Shown here: piece by piece, positions 31,035-43,200 of the stretch
How the letters are laid out: every line of letters begins with the position of its first letter
How positions within the stretch are numbered: the first letter of the stretch is position 1
The notes under the pieces: generated by a model
What the model saw: the letters and a program-made list of their open reading frames with translations, nothing else
What the model was told of the DNA's origin: nothing
Databases searched by the model: none
Position numbers and translations under genes: made by a program
DNA from: Cyanophora paradoxa
Lineage: Eukaryota; Glaucocystophyceae; Cyanophorales; Cyanophoraceae
NCBI GenBank assembly: GCA_004431415.1
Contig: QPMI01000213.1
Location: 1 to 59,223 of the forward strand
DNA: 59,223 nucleotides
Direction of reading: 5' to 3'

Positions 31035-31428
31035 CTTAGTGAGGGGCGCGGCCCTTCTTAAGGCCTCGCAGCTTAGATGCTTTTTGAATCGAATTCGATG
31101 CGGTGATCTAGTCCCGGTTCTGCACTGCTGTTGCACCGATTTTGCCTAGGCCTGTGCATGCCATGATGCAATAGCCTCGATGTGTTCGTTCGTGTTTGGG
31201 TTTGCGCATGCATGCAGAGCGACCTCGGCGTGCAACGGCGCAGTGCACGCATATATATACGTGCAGCGAGTATGAAGCTCTCTTGAGATCTGTACATACG
31301 TGCGCTTACAAGCTCAAGTCGTGACCCATTGATCCTTGTGCTTCATACCTACCGGCCTAAGGCGAGAGTCGCGAAACGGGAAACTTTAACATCGATCGCT
31401 CGAGCTCGAGTTAAGCTCAGGCTTATAA
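31035..31428. other. Convergent intergenic region
   Basis: 394 bases between the 3' ends of the glycosyltransferase and the membrane glycoprotein genes. It contains GCATGCATGC-type palindromes near 31205 and ATATATATAC at 31251-31260. No gene is seen; both 3' UTRs probably lie here. Confidence 0.6.
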
Positions 31429-34400
31429 TTAGGCGTCGATGTGGGGGGCGGTGAGCGGAGAGCTCGAGCCGGAGGCGCGGCCGCGGACGGTCGGGGCGCC
31501 GAACTCGCGGACCTCCGTCTCGGCTGCGGCGGCCGCCATCATCTCCGGGTTGCCGACGCAGGAGAACGAGCGGCTGGCGCGGCCCGTGCGCGCCGCGGCG
31601 ATGTCGCCGAACGAGGACGGCTGCGGGATGTTGAGGGGTCCCATCGGCACGTCGGCCGGCGCCACGCGGAACGAGGCCGAGCGCGAGGCCGGCAGCGGCG
31701 CGTAGGCGCCCTTGGAGCCCGAGCCGGAGCCGGTGGTGTAGGCCGAGGCGCGGGCGGCGGCGCGGATGGCGTCGATCTCAGAGGCGGTCATGGCGCCGAC
31801 GTTGCGGCTCTTGACGATGTACGCGACCGAAGCGACGGCGACGACGGCGATCACAGCCACGCCCGCCGGCACCGCTGCGACGGCGAGTCATAATCAGCCT
31901 CGATGTCAACTGCGGGACTGTGCGGCTCGTGCTTCTCACCGATGGCGACGGCGAGGATGAGGTTGTTGTTCGCGGCTCCGGCGGCGGCGGCGACCGGCAC
32001 GTCGGCGGCGACGTTCGCAGACGCGCCGGCCGCGGCGCCGGCGCCGGTGGCAGAGCCGGAGGGGCCCGAGAGGACGAGCGTGCCGGGCGAGCCCGCGGCG
32101 CCGCCGGCGATCGAGCGGAGGCCAACGGCCGTCTGGCCGCCGGGGTTGACGCCGTCGCAGTAGTCCTTGTTGAAGCGCGCGTTCGCTGCGCGCTCCAGAG
32201 TAAGAAAACGAACGCGAGAGGCAGAGCCGAAAATCGCGCTTTGGGATCGGGATCGAACGCACATGGCATGAACCAGGTGAGCGAGACACCGGTCTCGCAG
32301 CACCGGGGCGCCGCCTCACCGGGCACCTGAGTGCACCAGTTCATCGTGTAGCCGTAGCAGTGCCTGTGGGCATTACAAAGTCAGGCGTAAGAGTGGTGCA
32401 TAAAGATATATAGACTCGAATCTTAACGCACGAGGGGTTGATGTTGTTGGCCAGGGCAGAGTTGGGGATAGTAGCCGCAGTCCGCCCCGCAATCGAGCTC
32501 GGGCCGCGCTGCGTTCGACCAGAGGCGCATCAGACGAGGGGCATTTTGTCAATTGTTCTCACGAACAATACGCGCACGATGATGGACTCGTAGGTGGTGC
32601 CGTTGATGCCGTTCTGGCCCATGTTGTAGCGGCGGATGTTGAACTTGATGGTGCTCCAGGCGGCGCCGCCGGAGTACCTGGCATTGGGCGTACCGATCAG
32701 AATCGGAATTGGAATAGGATTCCTCTTACACGGCTTACACGGGCGAGAAGCTGAGGATAGCGGTCTTGTAGCCGTACTTCTGGAACGAGTACTCGTCCAT
32801 GACGATGTCGACGTCCTCGGGGTTGGCGCCGTCCGCCTTGTACGAGATGCCGGAGAGGGTCGGCCACGCGAGCGCGCCGTTCGAGACGGTCTTGCAGATG
32901 GGCTGGACCACTGCATCGTGCACGCCGCGGTCGCGAGAGAGATCAGACACGATCTCTCGATATTCTCGATGCATGCATATGTGTCTCACCGGGCATTGTA
33001 GTCGCCACGGGGCCGTACGCGTTGCCGCTCTCCGAGGCGCACTTGAGAGTGGCCGGCGAGCCCTCGAGGTGGCAGGCGTCGAGCCATACATTGTACTGGT
33101 AGCCTGTCCATTTAGAGTGCGGTCAGAGCGAGCACGTTTATATGATCGGACAAGGTTAGACGTCGACATCTCACCGGGGCAGAGCTTTCCGAGGCTCAGC
33201 TCGCTTCCGGCAGTGAACTCCTTCCAGGGAGCCGCGGCGTGATCCGCGTCGTTGGTCGGGTTGTCGAGGGGGCAGTCCGCAATGGCGGTCGTCGCCACGA
33301 GCGTCACCTTCACTTTGTACTACGCGGGGCGGGGCGACGATCAGATCGAGATGACCACGGAATCGCGAAGGCGGTCAACGTTTATATTCGAATATTCGAG
33401 CGGCGCGCGCGCACCACAGTGATCGCCGAGCCGCCGTCCCAGAAGGGCGTGAACTGGTCGATCTTGGCGGGGAAGCCGAACGGGCTCTCGGAGAAGGTGC
33501 CCGGTGCAACGGAGAAAATGCCGCTATCAACTTGAACCGCCTCCGGATGGCGCCGAGGCGGTACCGCTGCGCCAGATGAGTATATAAATGAGTTTGAGTT
33601 TCGCTCGGACGCATGCGCATGCGTATGCGCACCAGGAACGGTGATTTGCGCAATCGCATCATTCTCAGCGCACACGTCCGGAGTCTGGTAGCAAGCAGAA
33701 AGGGCGTACTCGTACTTGCGGCCTTCATGTTCGCAGGAAGACAGGTTAAGCTCAGGACAAGAAGCAGATATACGAATTTAGGCGGCGCAGCATGCGCACC
33801 GGGGCAAAGGTTCATCGTCACTTCCGTTGTGCTGCTCACGTATCGCTTCCGCGGGTTCAGGTTGAGCGCGGGCTCAGGCACGATAGTTGATGGGCAGGGC
33901 TCCGCGTCCTTATCGCTCGGAGTCACGGCACGGAGCGCCAGAGTGTAGTACTGAGCGTTTGTCAGCAACGAAGCTATTAGTTGCGAAAGACGGGACGGCG
34001 CAGTCGGCCGCGGCGCGCGCGACGCACGCCATTGGAATCCTGGGCGAAAGGCGTCGCGCCAGAGACCGAGGGAGCGGTGAACTTGGCGACGGCCTCGACA
34101 CCGAGGAGAGCGCCCGTCGGCACGTCGTTCTCGTACTTGAGGACGACCGGGCTCGGCGTGTGGACGGGATCGACGACGAGGCCAGGAGTGCCCAGCTGCA
34201 GGCCCGTGGAGTCCGTAGTGACGTCCTGAGGGCACTTGCACTTGGCCGTGGCCGAATCGGGGCAAGTGACGACCGGGTTGGCGAACTCGTACAGGCTGAA
34301 GTCGCTCGGGGCGGGCGCCTCGGCCTCAGTCTTGAAGGAGGCCTGCCAGGGGGAGGAAACACGCATCACTATTGATTAAAATGCGACGAAGTCGTTGCGA

Positions 34401-35248
34401 AAGAATTTCGACGTTTCCTCACCCGGAAGAAGACCTTGAGCTTAGCATCGCGGAACAGCTCAGAGGTGACAGTAATGTCATACTCCTGCAGGCCAGATAT
34501 CAATTGATATCTGGCCCTTGCAAGGGCCCGGCGCCAGATATTGTTGAAATGTGAAGCACATGTACAGACGCACCGTAGTACCGTCAGTCCCGACAGCGGT
34601 GACCTTGAGCTCGTACGTGGCGTCAGTGCCCGGCAGGGCGGTGCCGGCAGCGACGTTGGTGCCAGCGATCGCGGGGAGGGTCCCGGTCCGGAGGGCAATA
34701 GGGTCGCTCTTCTTGCACTCCCGCCGGAACTTAAACTCCATCGTCTTCAGGGCCGCCGGAGTGTTGGGCTATCGGCATATACGTACAGTCAGAAAACGCG
34801 GGGAGCTCGCGGGGAGCCAAGAACGCGGTCGGACCGTGCCGGCGGGGGCCTGGTTCTTGTCGAAGGGCTCGTACTTCGAGGCCTTGGCGTCCGGGCCGAA
34901 CAGCTTGAAACGGCACCGGACCATGTGCGGCTGCTCCACACCCGACAGAAATACGCGCTGGCATGTCTTCTCCCCGTCCTGCGGGTGAATATTGTTGGGG
35001 GCCATGTTCGCTGCGCAAGTTCAAAGAACCCATGCGCAGTCAGCGACGATCGCGAACAAATCGAATACTTAATAATTTCAACGAGGACGGTGCGCACGGC
35101 AGCCAGTTGGAAGGCCGGCGTTGTCCTTGTTGCACAGTGCGCTTGCCTCCTCCTCGCTGCATCCGTTGCCCGTGCAGCCCGCGGCGGCGACGGAGAGGAG
35201 CGCGGACAGCGCTGCCGCGCAGAGGAGGGCGCGGGCCCGGCGCTGCAT
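31429..35248 (-). CDS. Single-pass membrane glycoprotein with Cys-containing ectodomain, unknown family
   Basis: The first exon (35248-35098) begins MQRRARALLCAAALSALLSV, a clear signal peptide, then GCTGNGCSEEEA. More than ten exons follow on the minus strand. Recognisable pieces are at 34990-34840 (CQRVFLSGVEQPHMVRCRF), 34740-34560 (MEFKFRRECKKSDP), 34360-34040, 33950-33790, 33310-33180, 32930-32740 and 32690-32530. A Cys-rich piece lies at 32350-32260 (HCYGYTMNWCTQVPGEA). The last two exons join at 31937/31874 to make one long hydrophobic segment (LILAVAIAVPAGVAVIAVVA). A cytoplasmic tail of about 130 residues ends at 31429. Topology is thus signal peptide, ectodomain, membrane, tail. HAP2-like fusogens were considered, but their motifs are absent. 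Exon borders in the middle are approximate. Confidence 0.68.
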
Positions 35249-37270
35249 CGCTTCGGCGTGGGGAGAGCGGCCGGAGCCGAGAGAGCTGCTCCGATCCGAG
35301 AACGGCCGCGGGCGAAGGATTCCCGTCGGCAACTGATGCGCGCGCTAGTGCCGGCTGCCCGGGCTCCCTTTTATAGTCAGTGGCACTCAATGCGCATGCA
35401 TGCGGCTCGCATGCGCAGGCTCGAGTCGCAGGCTCGCAGCTGCCACTGCCTGCCAGTACTACTACTAGTACGTACGTACTACAGTATACAGGCTGCAGCC
35501 TGGCACTGGCTGGCGCCGGCAGACTCTGAGAGAGCCTGCGCATGCAGGCTGCAGGCTGCACAGTGCCACGCGTATACCGTATACGTACGGTGCGCATGCA
35601 GCCTGCAGTCCGAGAGTCCGCAGGCCGCACTGCGGCCGCCGGGCAGGCGGCGCATGGCCTGAACGGTGCATGCGCAGCGCTAGCGCGCACCGCGGCAGTG
35701 CGCACTGCGCAGCTACCCCGGCCTACCCGGTACCACTATAACTAAAGCCTACTAGACGGTAATTCCAGTTCGGAGGAATCGGAGCTCGGAGTCAGAGCTC
35801 GAGGCTCGAGCTCTTATTACATGAACTCTTCACCTTGCGAACTTGATTCCGAACCTTCAAGGCTTGCGAACTTGTTCCGAACTTGATTTAATTTCGCACC
35901 TTGCGACGAGGCTTGCGTCGATTCGCCGTCGATCGCGAACTGGTTTAAGTCTGGTTACGAATCCGTCGACAAGTCGTCGTACGAATCCGAAGGAGGGGTC
36001 GCATACTCGTAGGAGGTATTCGCTCGTATTCAGGGTCTAGCTAGAAGCTCCTACTAGGATACTAGCCTCCTAGACGCGCGTACATGCAGTGGCGTACTAA
36101 CCGTAGTACCGGACTCGGGACCGAGTACCGGGGCCGGCGTCGGCGTCGGCGCCGTAGGCTCGTAGCCGGCCCGGCCCGTCGCGAATCGCGATCGGGCGCG
36201 CGGCGGGGGCCGCGGGGCTCGTCGACGTCGGCCCGGCGGCGTCACCCCCCAGTAGGGTTGCCGTGTCCCCCGGGACTGCCCCCCCCCCCCCCCCCCCCCC
36301 GGTCGACGTCTCCACCGCCGAGGCGCCGGCCCGGGCACCGTGGCGCCGGCACCGGCGCCCCATGCCTGAAGTCGACGAAGCTGAGGCAGCGGGGGGGGGG
36401 GGGGGGGGGGGGGGCGGGCGAGGAAGCGGGCGGAGCGGCAGGTGTCGCCGGGCCCTGCGCATAGCCTGCGAAGCTTAAGAGCCGACGCGTCGGCTCGCCC
36501 CGGATCCGGACAGCCGCGGCGCGGGGGCGGGGCCTAGCCCGGCGCGGCGCACTAGGAGCAGCTGCGAATACTGCGACGCCGCCACCCTTTGCTACGGAGC
36601 CAACGCGTACGGCGTGGCCCGAGCTCGAGGCCGCAGCCGGAGAAGTGGGCGCGCGTATGCGTGTGGGTCATGATCATCGGATATCGATCACGGAGCCGGC
36701 CGCGTTGCTTACTTTCTCTTCCCCGGACCGGCCGCGGCCCCCAGCCCCCGGCCCGGCCCTGGCTGAGGCTGAGGCCGCCCCCCCTCCCCCCACCCCCACC
36801 CCCACCCCCCCTCCCCCTTTGGTCGACAAGACAGGAAGGGGCTGGCCAGCTGGGCAGCAAGACAAGACGTCGACACGATTGCGCTGTTCTGCGCTCTATA
36901 TATAGCTAGATCTGCGGACAGCTGCAGCTGGTTGCAGCTGGGGCCGGGGCCCGCCAGAGTCCGGGCCGCTGCCCCTGCGATCGCGATCGAGCCGCTGCCC
37001 CTGCAGCTGCGCACGCGCGCGCGGGGGTCCGATCCGACTGTCAGACTTGGAACTCGAGCCCCGCGGCGCTTCGAAATTGGGGCGCTCGGGGATCCAGCAC
37101 CCGCACCAGTGGCAGTTGCAGGTGTGTCGCGAGATTGGGGACCGACCGCACCCTCCGGCCTCGGAGGCGAGACCAGCGAACGGAGCCGCCCCCCTCGAGC
37201 TCTGCACCAGCGATCCGATGATCAGTCCGACATGGGCCAAGCATATATAGGTCCAGAGATTCATATATAG
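35249..37270. other. Intergenic region with palindromes and homopolymers
   Basis: No gene is supported in about 2 kb. From 35370 to 35720 the sequence is dense in self-complementary words (GCATGC, CTGCAG, GTAC, TGCGCATGC). From 35780 to 36060 short repeated phrases (CGAACTTGATT, CCTTGCGAAC) occur. Then come the C22 and G24 tracts, a C-rich run at 36775-36825, and CTATATATAGCTAGATCT at 36896. The promoter of the glycoprotein gene should lie next to 35249. Confidence 0.6.
36279..36414. repeat. C22 ... G24 homopolymer pair with hairpin potential
   Basis: Positions 36279-36300 are 22 C and 36391-36414 are 24 G, 90 bases apart. The tracts can pair as a pure C:G stem. The intervening DNA is itself partly self-complementary (GGTCGACG near the left tract, GTCGACGAAG near the right). 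Confidence 0.9.
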
Positions 37271-40200
37271 CTATAGGCCAAAGATAGGTCCAAAAATTTG
37301 TAGGGAGTCTAAAAGCCATCCCAGCGCCACGCCGTTTTTATGATAATATATATTAGGACCGGAACAATATAGCGAACCGTCGTCCTCGACCGTGCCCTCT
37401 GCGAACGCCGCGAGTCGCTTCGACAGGGCGAGCCAGTCGGCCGCGCGCGCGCGCGCGGAGGGCAGATCTAGAGCCAGCCGCGCCGCCGCGCACACCGCAC
37501 AGGCCGCGGGGGGGAAGCTGCCGTGCGGGCAGACCTGGCGAGATCGTCAGAAGAGAAAGAGAGCTTAAACAGAGACGTAAAGACCAAGACTGGCATTGAT
37601 ATGTGTTTGACCCGCGAATCAACACCGCACGCGTACGTACCCCGGCGCCGGCGTCGAGCAGCGGCGCGAGGCGGCGCAGGCCGTCCAACAGAGACGCGCC
37701 GAGTCCCCCGCGGAGGGCGAGGCGCGCGGCGCCGGCGCCGCGAGGGATTCGGTGGAGGGCTCTTAGGAGGCACTCGACCCGAGCCGCGCCCTCCTCCCTG
37801 CCCAAGCGCGCAGAGCTGTGAGTACGACAGGAGCGCATGCGCAGCTGTATATATGCATGGTACGATAGCTGTACATGTTGTATTATAGTGTAGGCTCGAA
37901 GTTGAGCAAGCGAGCGTCGGGCGCATGCGCACGCGCACCTCGATCGCGCGAGGAGCTGCACGGCGGAGACGGCGCTGCCGTCGAGGCCCGGTCGAAATTC
38001 GGCGTAGGCGCAGTTGGGCAGCGGCCAGCTCAGCCGCAGCTCGACCCGCCCCGCGTCGCGATCGTCGCGATCGTCGCGATCGTCGCGATCGTCTTCGAGG
38101 GTGACCGTCAAGGGCGTGAGACTTAGGCCGGGGAAATTTACAGTCGGGAGGGTTTTCGGCTTGGGCTTGGACTTGGCGGAGGTGGAGATGGTGGCCATGG
38201 AGGAAGAGCGGCTCGGGCTTGGACACGGGGCTTGGGCTTGGGCTTGGGCTTGAGCTTTGGTGGAGGGCGGCTTGGCGGGGCCTTGGCTTGGTCTGGCGGG
38301 GGAAGGAAGGCTTCGCCGGCCGAGGCCGAGGACGTAAGCGGCGGCGAGCATGAGGCCGTGCCAGGCGGCCCGCGCGTGCTTCGGGAGGGCGAGGAACAGC
38401 GAGACGATCCCGGCCTGCGAGAATGGAAGGGACGTGGGGGATCGAAGTAAAACGGCGATCGTGGTTATATTTCTAATTAATGTGAGCGTGAAGGCTTCTA
38501 TCTTCCGGGATCGATATCGTCTCCGATTTCTCAAGGCTCTTGTGAGAATTCGAGTGGGAGGCGCCGCGCACGGCCTCGGTGAGGGCCTTGTCGAGGAGGA
38601 CGACGAGGACGACGAGGAGGCAGCCGGCGAAAACAGCCACCTCGAGCCGGCCCGGGTCCACCTGCGCATGCGCACGCGGGATCGGCGCGACGAGCCAATG
38701 TAAATCGCCAGCGTGCGCAGCCGCTGCTCCGCACGCACGCTGGCCTCCATGTCGAGGAGGAGGACGGCGAGGAGGGCCACCGATTCGCTTGCCGTGGACA
38801 CCACCTGCGCGGCGCCGTCACACGGCGTACTACGGTACACGTGCTCAGGCCTAGGTTCTAATTATAATCCGGCCGTAGATGTACACGCCAGCTTATCATT
38901 AGGATCCCCGGATATATCTAATAAAGCTCAACAAACGGTACATATTCTCTTTAAAGACCATCAATTCTCGCGAATAAAATAAGCTTAAGAGCGGACCTGG
39001 ACGAAGTTGCACCAGCGGTTGATAAAGGGCCGCAGGAGGACGAGGACGCTGCGGCGCGAGGAGTACCGATCCGGTGAGATGCTTGGTTTATTTATTTATA
39101 AGCCTGCAAGCTCGCGATGCCTGGCCATGGGGGCGTGGCGGGCTAAAAGCGACTACAAGTAATTACTAGCAATTACGAGTCGTCTCGACCAGCAACTCAG
39201 TAATTTATAACAAGCTTAAGCTTAGCAAGCTTGGGCGAAGTCAAGAAAGGGGCTCACGCGAGGATGGCGAGGTTCGTGGCGAGGAGGAGCGCGTCCTGCC
39301 CGGCCGCGAGGCGTTAATCGAGCGTTGAAATTATAACGTTGAAACGTTCGATAGGGATATATGCTCTTAACCGCGCATGCGCAGCTCGGATTTGGCCGTC
39401 CCTTGAGCCTTCGACAACAAATACACAAAGTTCAGAGGCGGATCGGACCTGTGTGGCCGGCTGTCGGATGACGGGGTTCGAGCCGCCCGACAGAGCGACG
39501 AGAAAGCAGCAGAGGAGTAGCTTGAAGAGTTCCAGCATCTGCGAGCGACTATGTTCAGTTCCGCGTACAGTTGCTTCAAAAACTAAATACGGATGATTAT
39601 TTGTCATCTGTATCGGAGCGGGGTGCGGGGCGGGCGATATCGATCGCGGGGTACATGCACTGACCTGATAGATGTACATGCCTCGACGCTGCTCATATTC
39701 TTCGAACAGCGCGCTGTATCCTGCACTCGAATTCGATTTTGAATTCGAATGAATTCGAACGGGATTCGTGGGAGCGCTTCTAGATCTCGTACCCTGCGCG
39801 AACAACGCGCCCTTGCCCGCCCTCAAATTCTTGTCCCCGTCGACGCCGTCGGCGCCGCCGCCGTTTTCCTCGGGGACGCGCCACTCGCCGCGCAACACAA
39901 CCATCTCGATCTGACATAAACAGCCTCGTGATGAGAATTCGAGGCCTCGATTTTGTTGATGAAATATTTTTTAGGCCTCGATTTTGTTTATGAAATATTG
40001 AACGACCAACGATCGAGGCTTCGTGATCAGCCGCGCGCGCAGCAGCCGCGATCAGCGCTTTGCTTTTCACGTACCCGTTTGAAGGAGAACGAAGTGACTC
40101 GGTAGAGGGCCACCAGGGGCCAGACGGCGGGCCGCGGCCGTCGGCGCCAGTCGAAGGGGGGAGCTCGAGCTCGAGCGAGAAGGGCGGGGTCGGCGCCCTC

Positions 40201-43200
40201 CGCTGGCGATGGCTGCGGATCCGGAGGCCTAGGCCTAACAGGGCACAGCCGGTCGTACACGGGCCGCATCCAAGCCGGGGCGCCCTCGGGCGCGGGTTTG
40301 GGCGGCTCCTCCTCCTCCTCCCCCTGCTGATCCGGGTGCTCGCCCCTGGCCGCGCGCCCCAGGGCGGCGCGCAGGCCCCCGCCCCCGGGCCTCTTAAGCT
40401 TCCGGTGGTACTCGCCGAGCGTGCGGCACCCCGTGAGCGCGCGCAGCACGCTCCCGTTCGAGTCGTACTCCACGAGGGGCGCCGGACTTCGGCCCGGATC
40501 CAGGTTGCGACGCAGGACGAAGAGAAGCGCCGCGATCGGCAGCGCTCCAAAGACGGCCTGTATTCGTACGAATGAGAAGGAAGTTTGGATCCGGAGCCAC
40601 ATATACAAAGCTTATAATTAGCTTATAGGGAAAAGCTTATAATTCTAATTAAGCCGACCCGTACCATGCAGAGCGAGGAGGCTGCTCGCAATGGGATGTC
40701 GCCGGTCCAGAGCGCGCGCGCCGCCTGCAGATGCACCGCCTCGTAGAACGACAGGAAGAGCCCCCTGCAGCAGATGCGATTATACAATTATAAGCACTGC
40801 AACAAGCCCGGTCTAGATTTAGTAAATAAAGCATTCGCACAGTTCGATGGCGGGAAAGGATAGCATGGAGGGCGCGCTCCTCTTGAGGCGGCGGAGGAGG
40901 GCCAGGGCGAGGAGGTGCAGCGCGCAGGCGCCGGAGAAGATGAATAGCATCCAAACGAAGGTGGTCTGCGTACCGGAATAGGCAGCCAAAGTCAGCGCAC
41001 CGAGCCGGCGGCGGGCAGCAAGCGCAGGAGGGGGATGGGGGGGGGGGGGGTGACAGAAGGGCAGAAGAAGGGGGGCTGGCAGAATGGCAGAATGACTACG
41101 GCTGTGGAGGGGAAGGAGGGGGAGGCGTGGGGGGGGGGGGGGGCGTAGGGGGTAGAAGGGCAGAAGGGGGGGGGCGTAGGGAGGGGCAGAAGGGCAGAAG
41201 GGGCGAAGGGCAGAATGAGCACGGCGGTGGAGGGGGGGAGGGGGGGGGCGTAGGGGGAGGGGGGGCGTGGGGAGGGGGGGCGTAGGGGGGGAAGGGGGAA
41301 GGGGGCGGGCGGACCTTCGCGGCCAGGGCGAGCTCAGCCTCGCTGGCCGCCGGCTCGTCCGCAGCCGGCTTGGGCTCCCCGCCCCCTACATCTAAATTTA
41401 GATCCCCGAGTAGCCGCAGCCGCCGGGCCGGCGGGCTCGAGAATGCGGAGCTCGCAGGCGGAGGCCCGATCAGGTCCAGCGTGGACGGAGGGGCGCTGAG
41501 ACATTATAATCAGATGTCATCAGAGCAGAGACGGTGAGGCGAGGCGGGAGGCGGAAATTGCGTACGTACCCGAAGGGGGAGGGGAACTGGAGGAAGAGGG
41601 GGCCGGCGAGGAACGTTCCCCCCAGGACGAGGAGCGAGTAGGGGAGGCGCCGAGAGGCCAGGGCGGAGATGAGTCCCACCGTGTGAACCTTCGAGAGCAG
41701 ACTCTACAGCGCGGGCAGCTGCAGATGAGAAGAAAGGGACAATGACAGAGAAAGAAGAAAGGGCGATTCTAATTCGGATCCGAATTCTTGATTCTAAATT
41801 CGAATAGGGACATGATAGAGAAAGAAGAATATGAATGGGCGACTTCACATTCGCACGCACCGCGACGGAGCAGGCCCTGGGCGGCTTTAGGTACGCCCCG
41901 CCCTTGCCGCGGCCGCCGACGGCGGGCAGCGCCTTCGACAGCGACAGCGCGCTCCGCTTCGTAATGACTGCGATTGCGATTAATTGCGAATCCGTGCTAT
42001 GTCTAAGAGGGCGTGTCTCGATTATATAAGGATCAATCCGAAAAGCGCGGACTGTTCTTGAAGAGGCTTCGGAAGGTGCTCACGCACGAGACGACGATCA
42101 CAGCGGTCTGCAGCGTTGTATTTAATTTGATTAGTTTTATTACACGACGTTATGAGTAACATTTAGCAAGCGAAGCGCCTCGCCGGGGCGGGAGCGGTGG
42201 TGGACGGGGCGGGACGGGGCGGGACGGGGTGGGGCGCGCCTGGAGGGCGTTCGCGATGCGCTCGGCGAGGCCCGGGTCGATGACGCCGGCGGGCGCCACC
42301 GGCGCCGGCGCCGGCGTCGGCGTCGGCGTTGGGGCGAGGCGGTAGCGGAACGAGGCCGGCGCCGCCGCGAGGGGGAGGGACTCCGCGAAGACGGCCACGT
42401 CGCACCTGTGGCGCGTCAGCGCCGTCAGCTGTGCAGGCAAGGCACGCGTGCCAGGGTCACCCGACAGGGCAGAGTCTTAACTCTACCTCCACACCTAACC
42501 CACCTTAGGCTGTCTCTCCGCGCGCATCATATGCATGGAATAGACGTCGTCAGCTCAAACTAAAGCCTTGGAGCTCACGACCACATGTACATGCCCAAGA
42601 ACTTGGATTGAATGCTTAGGCTTGAGGCTCAAATAGTAATTGCAAGGCTTATATATATATCGAAGGCGAGCGCTTATGTATATATATACCAAAATCTAAA
42701 GACGAGCTGAAAAGGCGAATTCGCACCAGGTCATGGGCGGGAGGGCGGCGGGGCTCGGCGGCGCCGCCACGACGAGCTCGGACGAGGATCTGCGAGCGAA
42801 GCGCGCGCCCCTTCAATTAGATATAAATCGTTTAAGCTTTCAGCTGCAGCTGGCGATGTGCTATAAGGTAATTATAAGCCGTCCACTGGCGTGTCAGGCG
42901 TGCGCATAAATACAAATTGCTTAAGCTTTCAGCTAGCGATGCGAGATGTCAGCTGGCTTGTTACGCGCGCACCGGTCAACGATGGGGGCCGGCTGGTCGC
43001 AGATCGTGACGCTCAAGGGGATGAGCCAGGGCCCCGCGAAGGCGGGCAGCGGGGTGAGAGGGGACGCGGCGACGGTGACGGCCGCGCCGCCGCGCGCGTC
43101 GGCCGTGTCGGGCGTGACGGACGCGATAATGAGACCTGCTCACGTCAACGTTAAAAAATTATGCTTTCATACATTTCAAAAAGCGATTTCGAGAGATTCG

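Noticed and set aside
31429-35248. HAP2/GCS1 gamete fusogen
   Set aside because: Topology is similar, but I could not find the conserved Cys-rich HAP2 core motif; kept as unknown.
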